From: CAYXAA01 sp964462985
GTDB taxonomy: Bacteria > Pseudomonadota > Alphaproteobacteria > Rhizobiales > Stappiaceae
Direction: 5' to 3'
Assembly: GCA_964462985.1 (NCBI GenBank)
Contig: CAYXAA010000010.1
Span: 62,001-126,000 of the forward strand
DNA: 64,000 nt
Part shown: piece after piece, positions 53,714-62,726 of the stretch
How positions within the stretch are numbered: position 1 is the stretch's first letter
Layout: each line of letters opens with the position of its first letter
Translations under genes and position numbers: made by a program
The notes under the pieces: generated by a model
What the model saw: only the letters and a program-made list of their open reading frames with translations
What the model was told of the DNA's origin: nothing
Database searches by the model: none

Positions 53714-55947
53714 CGCACCGCCGCCCCTTCCCGGCGACCCGTCGTGCCCCCGGCGATGGGCAGCCCTCCCAGGGACCCGATCAGCCGCGCCGCCTCCGCC
53801 GCTCCGTCCCAGCGTGAGGCGATCCGGCCGCATTCCCGCCCGAGACTCCGGCGCGTCTCGGCGTCCGTGATCTTCCGCAATCCTCTGCGGATCGAATAGG
53901 GATCGTTCTCATCGGCGACCAGGCACCATCCGGCGACGGCGCCGTACTGCCCCCTGCTGCTTTGCAGATCTGTCATCCCCGTCGTGTTGGGGACGAACAG
54001 GGTCGGCAGCGCTGCCGACAGGCATTCGTGGAAGGTGTTGTAACCGGCCGCCGCAACCGCAAAGTCGAAGGCATTGATGTATAGACCGAGGGGAAACAGG
54101 GGCCGGACGTGGTGACGCGGGCCTTGCGGGCGCACGTCGATGACCGAAACGGGATGCAGGGCGTCGACGATATGCAGTGTCGGATCCTTGGCCAGGAGGT
54201 CGAGACAGGCCTGCCGCGCAGTGCTGCCGTCGAAGTTGCGGCCAGACCCGAGCTGCAACAGCGCGATCGTCGCGGTCTGGGACAGGCCGAGCGCGTCGCG
54301 GGCCGCTTCGCGAGTCAATCGTTTCCACGGCGGAACATGCAGGATCGGCGCGACCGCGACGAAATGCGGATCGTTCCGCCCGGAATGACCGTGGTCCACG
54401 GCAGCGCAAATCTCACCCGGTTCGATGACGAGATCGAAATGCTTTGCCCGAGCCGTGACCGTCGGGTCGGCGTGGCGCCACATGCCGCGCCGCATCCAGA
54501 CGAAGAAGGCATTGCCATCATCGCCCACCGCTTCGATCAACCCGCTGTACGGGACGTTGCCGTCAAAGATAACCACGTCTGGGCGATAGTAGGCGAGCGC
54601 CTCCCGCATCTCGAGGTAGAAGTACTTGTTCCAGCTTTCGGAACCGATGCCGAGCCGGGTGCTGCTGTTCCTGTATTCGACTTCATAGCCAAGCCGCGCC
54701 GCCAGAAACGCCGCTTCCGACAGCGACAGGAACACGACCCGGGTTGCCTCCGCCATGCAGTCGGCGACGGCAAGCTGCCGGGCCAGGTGGCCGAAGCCGA
54801 CACCGTTGGACGTCAGGGCGAGAACCGTGGCCCGCGGCGGCAGCTTCGCGGCAGGTGAAGGCCGAACGGAGGCCAACTTGCGCGCCGTGCCGCCCACAAG
54901 ACGGTCGAATCGCGCCTTGTAGTTGCGCAGGTGAAACCGGCCGTTGGCGAAACCAACGGCCGTCTCGGATTGTCTGGCATAAAGTCCGGCATCCTGCGCC
55001 AGCCTCGCATAGACGGACGGCGCCTCTTCCGGTGCGCAATAGATTGCCGCATCCTGGAATGTCGCGGCGAACTGCGGCGGAAGAACGGTCGGCAGCCCGG
55101 CCGCCAGCGCCTCCAGAACGCCGTAGCAGAAGGCTTCCCTCCAGTTCGGGTGATGGAAGTAGGAATAGACGTCGAGCGACCGCAGGAACTCGGCGACGGT
55201 CTCGGTGCCGGGAAAGAACGGATAGGCCTGCCAGTTTGCCGGCCATGGCTCAAACGCCTTGCGCACCCTCCGGTCGACGCCGAGCATCCTGAACACGAAC
55301 CGGCCGCTTTCCGGATAGACCTGCCGTGCGGCATCAGGCTCCGGCCACTTGAGCAGATCGGGGCGGGAATGTCGCCCGACGACGAGCGGCGCATCGATCG
55401 AGGGGCCGGCCGCCCTCCGCGACCGAGGCCGGGCGAAATCCGCCGGATCGATGAGATTGACCCAGTCCTCCTCAAACAGGGCGTTTTGAAAGCCGCCGTG
55501 GCTCAAGCTGTTTCTCACGGCCTCACCGACCGGCAGAAGCAGCAGATCCGCGCCGTAAAGGTCCCTGACGATGTCGCGGCCCTTGTCGAGCGAATACTGA
55601 ATCTCGCCGAAACTGTCGAACAGCGGATGATGCACCACCAACCCATAGATCGGCGCGTTCACCCGCGGACGAACCTTGGGCGCGCGGGCGAGCAGGGTCG
55701 GGTGATAGAACAACGCAATCCTGGCCTCGACCTCCTCGGTGACCGGCAGCAGCGCCGCACCGGTTTCCCTGATGGTCGACATGACCGAGGGATTCGGCGG
55801 ACGGTTCTTCGTGAGCAGCGGCGACCGCAGCTCCATGACCGCCGTCCTCAGGCCCGCCAGAGCGCAGGCACGCAACTCGTTTCGCAAGGCGGTCGAGGTG
55901 CCGCCGGGGAACCTCAGATCAGCGAAAATAACCAGATCAAAATTCAT
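53710..55947 (-). CDS. Two-domain glycosyltransferase (GT4-like plus MurG/GT28-like)
   Basis: A 745-residue protein with two transferase-like halves. The first (about 1-375) opens with NFDLVIFADLRFPGGTSTALRNELRACALAGL and contains the GT4-type donor site HHPNWREAFCYGVLEALAAGLPTVLPP. The second (about 378-735) opens with VLALTSNGVGFGHLARQLAVADCM and contains the GT28/MurG-like donor site FAVAAAGYNTFHECLSAALPTLFVPNT. No membrane segment is seen. It probably builds part of a surface glycan with two linkages. It overlaps its small partner gene by four bases. No other polysaccharide genes are in the window. Confidence 0.8.
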   Translation of the reverse strand: MNFDLVIFADLRFPGGTSTALRNELRACALAGLRTAVMELRSPLLTKNRPPNPSVMSTIRETGAALLPVTEEVEARIALFYHPTLLARAPKVRPRVNAPIYGLVVHHPLFDSFGEIQYSLDKGRDIVRDLYGADLLLLPVGEAVRNSLSHGGFQNALFEEDWVNLIDPADFARPRSRRAAGPSIDAPLVVGRHSRPDLLKWPEPDAARQVYPESGRFVFRMLGVDRRVRKAFEPWPANWQAYPFFPGTETVAEFLRSLDVYSYFHHPNWREAFCYGVLEALAAGLPTVLPPQFAATFQDAAIYCAPEEAPSVYARLAQDAGLYARQSETAVGFANGRFHLRNYKARFDRLVGGTARKLASVRPSPAAKLPPRATVLALTSNGVGFGHLARQLAVADCMAEATRVVFLSLSEAAFLAARLGYEVEYRNSSTRLGIGSESWNKYFYLEMREALAYYRPDVVIFDGNVPYSGLIEAVGDDGNAFFVWMRRGMWRHADPTVTARAKHFDLVIEPGEICAAVDHGHSGRNDPHFVAVAPILHVPPWKRLTREAARDALGLSQTATIALLQLGSGRNFDGSTARQACLDLLAKDPTLHIVDALHPVSVIDVRPQGPRHHVRPLFPLGLYINAFDFAVAAAGYNTFHECLSAALPTLFVPNTTGMTDLQSSRGQYGAVAGWCLVADENDPYSIRRGLRKITDAETRRSLGRECGRIASRWDGAAEAARLIGSLGGLPIAGGTTGRREGAAVR

Positions 55948-56010
55948 GGCGCCCCGAAACTACTTCGTCATCGCGCAATACCGAGAATGAAATTGCCGGT
56001 ACCGTGGACC

Positions 56011-56112
56011 CTATATATACTTGGATGGCAGGGACGCGAGAATCTCCAAATCGAAGTGGGCAGCAATCCGGGTCAGGGCGGTCGGATGCATACCTTCTTC
56101 CATGTCCTGCAT
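56011..56112 (-). pseudogene. Fragment of a helix-turn-helix regulator
   Basis: Leftward, the frame ending at the TAG at 56011-56013 reads MQDMEEGMHPTALTRIAAHF, then DLEILASLPSKYI, which has the look of the C-terminal helices of a small XRE-like DNA-binding protein. Upstream the frame is open only for another 16 codons and then closed by a stop. It is probably a decayed gene end. Evidence is from pattern alone. Confidence 0.25.
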
Positions 56113-56183
56113 AGATTTCGTGCGGGGCAATTTGGATAATGCACGCCAATTCCTGTTGAGCCTTCAAGATTTGAGGTTTTGGC

Positions 56184-56945
56184 ATGGCGGCTAAGGTCAA
56201 ATTTCGTTTTCTGCGTTTGCTGTCTTTCGTGGTTTCAACATTGATTGTCTATTTTACTCAATCCGGAATGACCGCAAGAGCAGCCAAATCCGCGACCGCT
56301 GAGCTGGACGGCGATGTCGGCAGGCTGGCGGTGACCAGCGAAAGCTTCATCAAGATCCTCAACGATCCGGCGGCCGTCGGCAAAGGGACCTTTGCCGTCA
56401 GAGGCGGCGAGCCGATTCGGGTCGCGCAGTATGGCGACTCCGAACCCACCGGCACGGGATCCCGCGGTCACGGCGTCGTCAGAACGTTTCCCTTCTTTGG
56501 TGTTCCCGACGATCCGACCGAGCCGCCGTCGGCGCAGCAGGAGCGCACGACGCTTCAGTATCTGCTGCAGTCGGAGAAGCGGACGGAGAAGGCGGCGGAG
56601 CAATGCGTGGAGCGGGTCCGCCGCGATCAGTCAACCGTTCAGTCGTGCTACTCCGAGGTCCTTGCTAGGCTTGAGCGAGATCTGACCCGCGCAGCCAGCC
56701 GCGGCAGCAAGGTGGCGCAGGATGCGCTGCCGATCGTGCGGGAAGCGGCACGCCAAGTTCGCTCGGCCCGCAACTCGCAGGAGGCGCTGCGGGCCGTGCG
56801 CGCGGCCGTGTCCAAGGTCCAGCAGATCAAGCTGGTTGCATCCGACGACGTGGTGATCGCCCGGGTCGTGTCGCAGCAGCGCAATGCCGTCGTCGAAGCC
56901 CTCGCGACTGTCGAGATCTGCATCGAGCGGTCGACGGAGCTCTGA
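56184..56945 (+). CDS. Uncharacterised secreted coiled-coil protein
   Basis: A 253-residue protein with an N-terminal signal peptide or anchor (about residues 9-32, FLRLLSFVVSTLIVYFTQSG). The next 100 residues are Gly-rich, and a helical C-terminal half follows with two cysteines (EQCVERVRRDQSTVQSCYSEV) about 15 residues apart, likely disulfide-bonded. Regular Ala/Arg/Glu spacing beyond residue 150 suggests coiled coil. GAGG lies seven bases before the ATG. No family was recognised. Confidence 0.65.
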   Translation: MAAKVKFRFLRLLSFVVSTLIVYFTQSGMTARAAKSATAELDGDVGRLAVTSESFIKILNDPAAVGKGTFAVRGGEPIRVAQYGDSEPTGTGSRGHGVVRTFPFFGVPDDPTEPPSAQQERTTLQYLLQSEKRTEKAAEQCVERVRRDQSTVQSCYSEVLARLERDLTRAASRGSKVAQDALPIVREAARQVRSARNSQEALRAVRAAVSKVQQIKLVASDDVVIARVVSQQRNAVVEALATVEICIERSTEL

Positions 56946-57023
56946 GAGCGGCAGGGTCGGCCGAACGAAACCCAGCGCCGGATCGAAGCTGAAGGCGGCC
57001 ACGGCCGCGAGCGCCTGCTGCGC

Positions 57024-57452
57024 TTATCGCGGCAGGATCGCCGTGCCCTCGATCTCGACCATCGCCTTGGGCTCGACCAGTGCCACCACCTGCACCACGG
57101 CCATGGCCGGATAGTGCCGACCCATGACCGAGCGATAGGCCGCGCCGAGTTCCTTGAGGCTGTCGCGGTAGCGCACCACGTCGGTGATATACCAGGTCAG
57201 GCGCGCAATATGCTCCGCACGGCCGCCGGCCGCCTCGACCACGGCAAGCACGTTGGCCAGCGTCTGCCGCACCTGCTCGACGAAATCGGTGGAGAACGCC
57301 CCGTCCGGCGTCCAGCCGACCTGACCGCCGGTCAGCACGAGACGGCCGTCGCCGGCCATCCCGTTGGCGTACCCTTTCGGCTCCGCCCAGCCCTCCGGCA
57401 GCAGCGGCGTCAGCGGTGTCACGGCGTCGTCGATGGTCCCAGTCCCGTTCAA
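57024..57452 (-). CDS. RidA-family protein without the catalytic arginine
   Basis: A 142-residue trimer-forming YjgF/RidA-like protein. The fold motifs LVLTGGQVGWTPDG, EQVRQTLANVLAVVEAAGG and MVEIEGTAI are clear. The carboxylate-binding Arg of imine-deaminating RidA (in PARS) is replaced by Met117 (PAMA). It is the last gene of the leftward 2-aminobenzoyl-CoA operon, 42 bases after the ligase gene. It may hydrolyse the enamine amino group of a CoA-bound pathway intermediate, where no free carboxylate needs binding. That role is inference. Confidence 0.87.
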   Translation of the reverse strand: MNGTGTIDDAVTPLTPLLPEGWAEPKGYANGMAGDGRLVLTGGQVGWTPDGAFSTDFVEQVRQTLANVLAVVEAAGGRAEHIARLTWYITDVVRYRDSLKELGAAYRSVMGRHYPAMAVVQVVALVEPKAMVEIEGTAILPR

Positions 57453-57494
57453 GGCGTCTCTCCGTTCAGTCCTTCGTCACGGCCGGCGGGGGCA

Positions 57495-59138
57495 TCAGGA
57501 TGCCGCCCGATTATGCGCAGCCTCATCGGCCGCGATCTCGCGAAGTGCAAAGCGCTGCAGCTTGCCGGTCTCGGTCCGCGGCAGCTTGTCCACGAAGGCG
57601 ACCTGGCGCGGATACTTGTAGGGGGCCAGCTCCGCCTTGACGTGCTCCTGCAGCGCCTTGACGAGCGCCGCATCACCGACGAAGCCCGGCTTCAGCACCA
57701 CATAGGCCTTCACCACATGGCCACGATCGGCGTCCGGCGCGGCGACGACGCCGCATTCGGCTACCGCCCGATGCGCCAGCAGCGCCGCCTCGACCTCCGG
57801 TCCGGCGATGTTGTAGCCGGCCGAAACGATCATGTCGTCGGAGCGCGCCTGGTACCAGAAATAGCCGTCGGCGTCGCGGATATAGGTGTCGCCGGTGACG
57901 TTCCAGCCGTTCTCGACGTAATTCGTCTGCCGCGGATCGGCGAGGTAGCGGCAACCCGTCGGCCCGCGCACCGCGAGCCGCCCGGCCGTGCCGTCGGGCA
58001 CCTCCTTGCCGTCCGGCCCGATCACCTTGGCCTCGTAGCCCGGCACCGGCTTGCCTGTGGAGCCTGGCCGGATCGCCTCCTCGGGCGCGCCGATGAAAAT
58101 GTGCAGCATCTCGGTGGCGCCGATGCCGTCCATCAGCTTGATCCCCGTCGCCGCGAACCAGTCTTCCCAGGTCGCCTTGGGCAGCGCCTCGCCCGCCGAT
58201 ACGCACTTGCGCAAGGACGAGAGATCGGCATCGCCCTTCTTTGCCAGCATCGCGCGATAGGCCGTCGGGGCGGTGAAACAGACGCTGGCTCGGAACTCCG
58301 GGATTGCCTTCAGAAGGTCATCCGGCGTCGCCTTCTCCAGGAGCACGCCCGCCGCCCCGACGCGGAACGGAAACAGCACCAGGCCGCCGAGGCCGAAGGT
58401 GAAGGCGAGCGGAGGCGAGCCGATGAAGATATCGTCCGCCGAGGGTTTCAGCACCTTCGCACCATAGCAGTCGCAGATCGCCAGCATGTCACGGTGGAAA
58501 TGCATGGTCGCCTTGGGCTCACCCGTGGTCCCGGAGGTAAACCCGAGCAGGCAGACGTCGTCGGACGCGGTGTCGCAGGCCTCGAAACGGCCGGTCTTTG
58601 ACGCCATCCTGGCTTCGAGCGCGTCCTCGGCGCCCGAGCCGGCGTAGAGGATTGTGGTGAGCTCCGGGGCGAGGTCCCTCGTCTGCTCCATCGCCTCCAA
58701 CAGTCGGTGGTCGCAGACGGCGAGCCCGATCTTGGCCTTCTCCACGATGGCCTTGAGTTCGCGCGCGCGCAGCAGCGGCATGGTGGCGACGACGATGCCG
58801 CCGGCCTTGATCACGGCGAAATAGACCGCGACCATCGTCGGATTGTTTGGAAAGCGCAGAAGCACGCGGTTTCCGGATCTGAGCCCGAAGTCCTGCGTCA
58901 GCACCTCCGCGATGCGGTTCACCTTCTCGGCAAGCTCGGCATAGCTCCAGCGCATGCCAGGCGCCAGCAGCGCAGTGCGGTCGCCGCGGCCTTCCGCAAC
59001 GTGACGGTCGATCAGTTCGACCGCGCAGTTCATCCGCTCTGGATAGCCGAGCGATTCGAGATTGATGAAATCCGGCCAGAGTTCGCGCGGCGGCAGATTG
59101 TCCGCCGCGAATGTGTCGACATGGGCTGTCTTGGCCAT
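57495..59138 (-). CDS. 2-Aminobenzoate (benzoate-type) CoA ligase
   Basis: A 547-residue acyl-adenylate-forming enzyme. It has the P-loop FTSGTTGEPKATMHFHRDML (about residue 185), the aryl-CoA-ligase motif DGIGATEMLHIFIG, GWNVTGDTYIRDADGYFWYQARSDDMIVSAGYNI, and the catalytic Lys in KLPRTETGKLQRF. It activates an aromatic acid with ATP and CoA. GIGATE and the genes around it point to 2-aminobenzoate (anthranilate) as substrate. The ATG at 59138 follows GGGGAACA. Confidence 0.9.
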   Translation of the reverse strand: MAKTAHVDTFAADNLPPRELWPDFINLESLGYPERMNCAVELIDRHVAEGRGDRTALLAPGMRWSYAELAEKVNRIAEVLTQDFGLRSGNRVLLRFPNNPTMVAVYFAVIKAGGIVVATMPLLRARELKAIVEKAKIGLAVCDHRLLEAMEQTRDLAPELTTILYAGSGAEDALEARMASKTGRFEACDTASDDVCLLGFTSGTTGEPKATMHFHRDMLAICDCYGAKVLKPSADDIFIGSPPLAFTFGLGGLVLFPFRVGAAGVLLEKATPDDLLKAIPEFRASVCFTAPTAYRAMLAKKGDADLSSLRKCVSAGEALPKATWEDWFAATGIKLMDGIGATEMLHIFIGAPEEAIRPGSTGKPVPGYEAKVIGPDGKEVPDGTAGRLAVRGPTGCRYLADPRQTNYVENGWNVTGDTYIRDADGYFWYQARSDDMIVSAGYNIAGPEVEAALLAHRAVAECGVVAAPDADRGHVVKAYVVLKPGFVGDAALVKALQEHVKAELAPYKYPRQVAFVDKLPRTETGKLQRFALREIAADEAAHNRAAS

Positions 59139-59233
59139 CGTTGTTCCCCTTTTTCCGGCCCGGTCCGTCCGCCGCCGAGCCTGTAGCCCGCCTGCCACAG
59201 GTCCGCGCCCGTCCTGCCGGATCCGGCCTTGTG

Positions 59234-60430
<1,197 letters not shown>

Positions 60431-60431
60431 C

Positions 60432-61280
60432 TCAGTTGCCCTCGAACACCGGCGTCTGCTTGTTGGCAAACGCCTCGAAGGCGCGGCGATAGTCCTGCGT
60501 CTTCATGCAGACGGCCTGGGCCATCGCCTCGGCCTCGATCGCCTGGTCGATCGACATGTCCCATTCCATGTGCAGCATGCGCTTGGTCATGGCGTTGGCG
60601 AAGGTCGGGCCGGCGGATAGTTCGTCGGCCAGCGCGCGCGCTTCGGCCAGCACCGTCTCCGGGTCAGCGAGTCGGTTGAAGAAGCCCCACCGCTCAGCCT
60701 CGCCGCCCTTCATCACCCGTCCGGTGTAGAGCAACTCGGAGGCCCGGCCGTGACCGACGATCCTCGGCAAGATGGCGCAGGCGCCCATGTCGCAGCCGGC
60801 AAGGCCGACCTTGTTGAACAGGAACGCCACCTTGGCACGCTCGGTGCCGATCCGCATGTCGGAGGCCATGGCGATGATGGCGCCGGCGCCGACACACACG
60901 CCGTCGATCGCCGCAACGATCGGCTGAGGACAGGCGCGCATCGCCTTGACCAGCTCACCGGTCATCGTGGTGAACTGCAACAGCCCGGGCATGTCGCGGG
61001 ACAGCAGCGGCTCGATGATCTCGAACACGTCACCGCCCGAGCAGAAATTACCGCCGGCGCCGGTCACGACCACCGTCTTGACCTCCTCGTCGAACTGCAA
61101 CGCGCGGAACAGGTCGCGCAGTTCGGCATAGGAGTGGAAGGTCAGCGGATTCTTGCGTTCCGGCCGGTTGAGCGTGATCACCGCCGTCTTGCCCGAGACC
61201 TCCAGCAGAAAATGCGTCGGTCGGTACTTCCGGACCGGGAGCGTGATCGCGTAAGTCTCCAGTGCGCCGGCCTCGCTCAT
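60432..61280 (-). CDS. Enoyl-CoA hydratase family protein
   Basis: A 282-residue crotonase. The oxyanion-hole segments VTGAGGNFCSGGDVFEI (about residue 73) and AIDGVCVGAGAIIAMASDMRI are present, followed by FLFNKVGLAGCDMGACAILPRIVG, where the catalytic Glu of canonical hydratases is replaced by a Cys/Asp context, so ring hydrolysis or another crotonase reaction is possible. In the pathway it would act on the CoA-bound alicyclic intermediate. It overlaps the MarR gene by four bases. Confidence 0.88.
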   Translation of the reverse strand: MSEAGALETYAITLPVRKYRPTHFLLEVSGKTAVITLNRPERKNPLTFHSYAELRDLFRALQFDEEVKTVVVTGAGGNFCSGGDVFEIIEPLLSRDMPGLLQFTTMTGELVKAMRACPQPIVAAIDGVCVGAGAIIAMASDMRIGTERAKVAFLFNKVGLAGCDMGACAILPRIVGHGRASELLYTGRVMKGGEAERWGFFNRLADPETVLAEARALADELSAGPTFANAMTKRMLHMEWDMSIDQAIEAEAMAQAVCMKTQDYRRAFEAFANKQTPVFEGN

Positions 61281-61822
61281 GCCCTGCCCTCCGGTTTGCT
61301 GCCGTTGTCTGCCGCCGCGAGGGCCTTGCGCACCGAGCCCTTGGCCTTGCCGAGCAGGCGCATCAGCGTCTCGATGTCCTCGTCGTTCAGGTCGGCGAAG
61401 AATGTGCCCATCCAGTCACCGTGGGCGTCGGCCATCCTGACGAAGCCGTCGTGGCCCTCAGGTGTCAGCCGCACCAGCGCCGAGCGCCGGTCGCCGGGCG
61501 CGGCGCGGCGCTCGAGCAGGCCGTCCTGGACCAGGCGGTCGACCAGGCCGGTCACGTTGCCGGCCGAGACCATCATGTGCTTCGACAGCGCGCCGAGCGT
61601 CAGCCCCTCCGGCGCCTTCTCGAGCTGGGCCATCAGGTCGAAGCGCGGCAGGGTGACGTCGAAGCCGGTCCTCAGCCGACGCCGAATCTCGTTCTCGATC
61701 ATCGTCGTCAGGGTCAGGAGGCGCAGCCACAGCCGAAGCTCGTCCTTATGGTCGGTGCGACCGGCAACCCGCGTCTCGGCATCGACCGGATGGTCGTCCG
61801 AGTGGAGAAACTGCTCGTCCAT
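61277..61822 (-). CDS. MarR-family regulator of the aminobenzoyl-CoA operon
   Basis: A 181-residue winged-helix regulator. The DNA-binding core reads FDVTLPRFDLMAQLEKAPEGLTLGALSKHMMVSAGNVTGLVDRLVQDGLLERRAAPGDRRSALVRLTPEGHDGF. Aromatic-acid or aryl-CoA effectors are usual for MarR proteins of such operons. The ATG at 61822 matches the family length. It is the second gene of the leftward operon. Its likely operator is the palindrome at 62632-62649. Confidence 0.92.
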   Translation of the reverse strand: MDEQFLHSDDHPVDAETRVAGRTDHKDELRLWLRLLTLTTMIENEIRRRLRTGFDVTLPRFDLMAQLEKAPEGLTLGALSKHMMVSAGNVTGLVDRLVQDGLLERRAAPGDRRSALVRLTPEGHDGFVRMADAHGDWMGTFFADLNDEDIETLMRLLGKAKGSVRKALAAADNGSKPEGRA

Positions 61823-61830
61823 GGCCTCCC

Positions 61831-62601
61831 TCACATCACTTCGCCGCCGGCAATCGCGATGGCCTGACCGGTGACGCTTCCCGCGCCGGTGCCGCAGAGC
61901 CACAGCACCGCGTCGGCAATCTCCTCCGGCTGGATCAGTCGCTTCTGCGGGTTGTCCTTGACCATCTCCGCCACGACCTCCTCCGCCGGACGGCCGGTCT
62001 TCTCGACGATGCGCGCAACGCTCTCGCGCATAAGATCGGTGTCGGCGAAGCCCGGGCAGACGGCATTGACCGTCACGCCCTTGTCCGCCGTCTCCAGCGC
62101 CAGCGCCCGGGTCAGGCCGACCACGGCGTGCTTGGCCGCAACATAGGACGACACGTAGCGGTAACCCTTGAGCCCCGCCGTCGACGCCACGGTCACGATC
62201 CGGCCCCAGCCTTCTGCGATCATGCCCGGCAACACGGCCTGGCAGGCCGTCACGACGCTCATGAGATTGACGGCGAGCATGTCCGAAAACTGGTCAGTCG
62301 GCGTCCTGAGAAACGGTGCGCTCGCCGCCTGGCCGGCATTGTTGACCAGAACCGCGATGCCGCCATGCGCCTCCTCGGCCTCCGCAATCGCCGACTGAAG
62401 GGCTCCCCGATCGGAGACATCGGCTGCCACGAAGCCGTGGGCGCCGATCTCCGCGGCGACGGTCTCGAGCCGCACGGCGTTGCGGCCGAGAATGGTGACG
62501 GTGGCCCCGGCCGCGATCAGCCGCGAGGCGATCGCAAGCCCGATACCGCGCGAACCGCCGGTCACCAGGGCATGCCGTCCGTGCAATGGGCCGTTCGCCA
62601 C
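61831..62601 (-). CDS. SDR-family 3-hydroxyacyl-CoA dehydrogenase-like enzyme
   Basis: A 256-residue classical short-chain dehydrogenase: cofactor motif TGGSRGIG (about residue 14), NNAG, catalytic Ser in VASTAGLKG, and Y-V-A-A-K as YxxxK. It is the first gene of the leftward operon and probably oxidises a hydroxy intermediate of the aminobenzoyl-CoA pathway to a ketone. The GTG at 62601 was chosen because GGGAG lies at a normal distance; another GTG three codons upstream and a 286-residue form are less likely. Confidence 0.88.
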   Translation of the reverse strand: MANGPLHGRHALVTGGSRGIGLAIASRLIAAGATVTILGRNAVRLETVAAEIGAHGFVAADVSDRGALQSAIAEAEEAHGGIAVLVNNAGQAASAPFLRTPTDQFSDMLAVNLMSVVTACQAVLPGMIAEGWGRIVTVASTAGLKGYRYVSSYVAAKHAVVGLTRALALETADKGVTVNAVCPGFADTDLMRESVARIVEKTGRPAEEVVAEMVKDNPQKRLIQPEEIADAVLWLCGTGAGSVTGQAIAIAGGEVM

Positions 62602-62631
62602 CCGTGTCACTCCCGAGATTGCATCGCGAAT

Positions 62632-62649
62632 TATTTTAAGCTTAAAATA
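62632..62649. promoter_or_regulatory. Perfect 18-base palindrome, likely MarR operator
   Basis: TATTTTAAGCTTAAAATA lies in the 125-base gap between the divergent SDR and monooxygenase genes and is perfectly symmetrical. Its AT-rich character stands out from its surroundings. Its size and position between the two arms fit an operator through which the MarR protein of this locus represses both directions. Confidence 0.75.
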
Positions 62650-62726
62650 TCTCGGCCGACGACGCAACACAAGGGCGCCCGGTCGGAGCATGGTTCTGAA
62701 AGCCTCGGCAACGGGAGGTGCAGTCG

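Noticed and set aside
55937..56200. An 87-codon leftward ORF beginning near 56200
   Set aside because: No family pattern; it runs into the glycosyltransferase start, and a different frame in the same stretch looks more like coding remnant.
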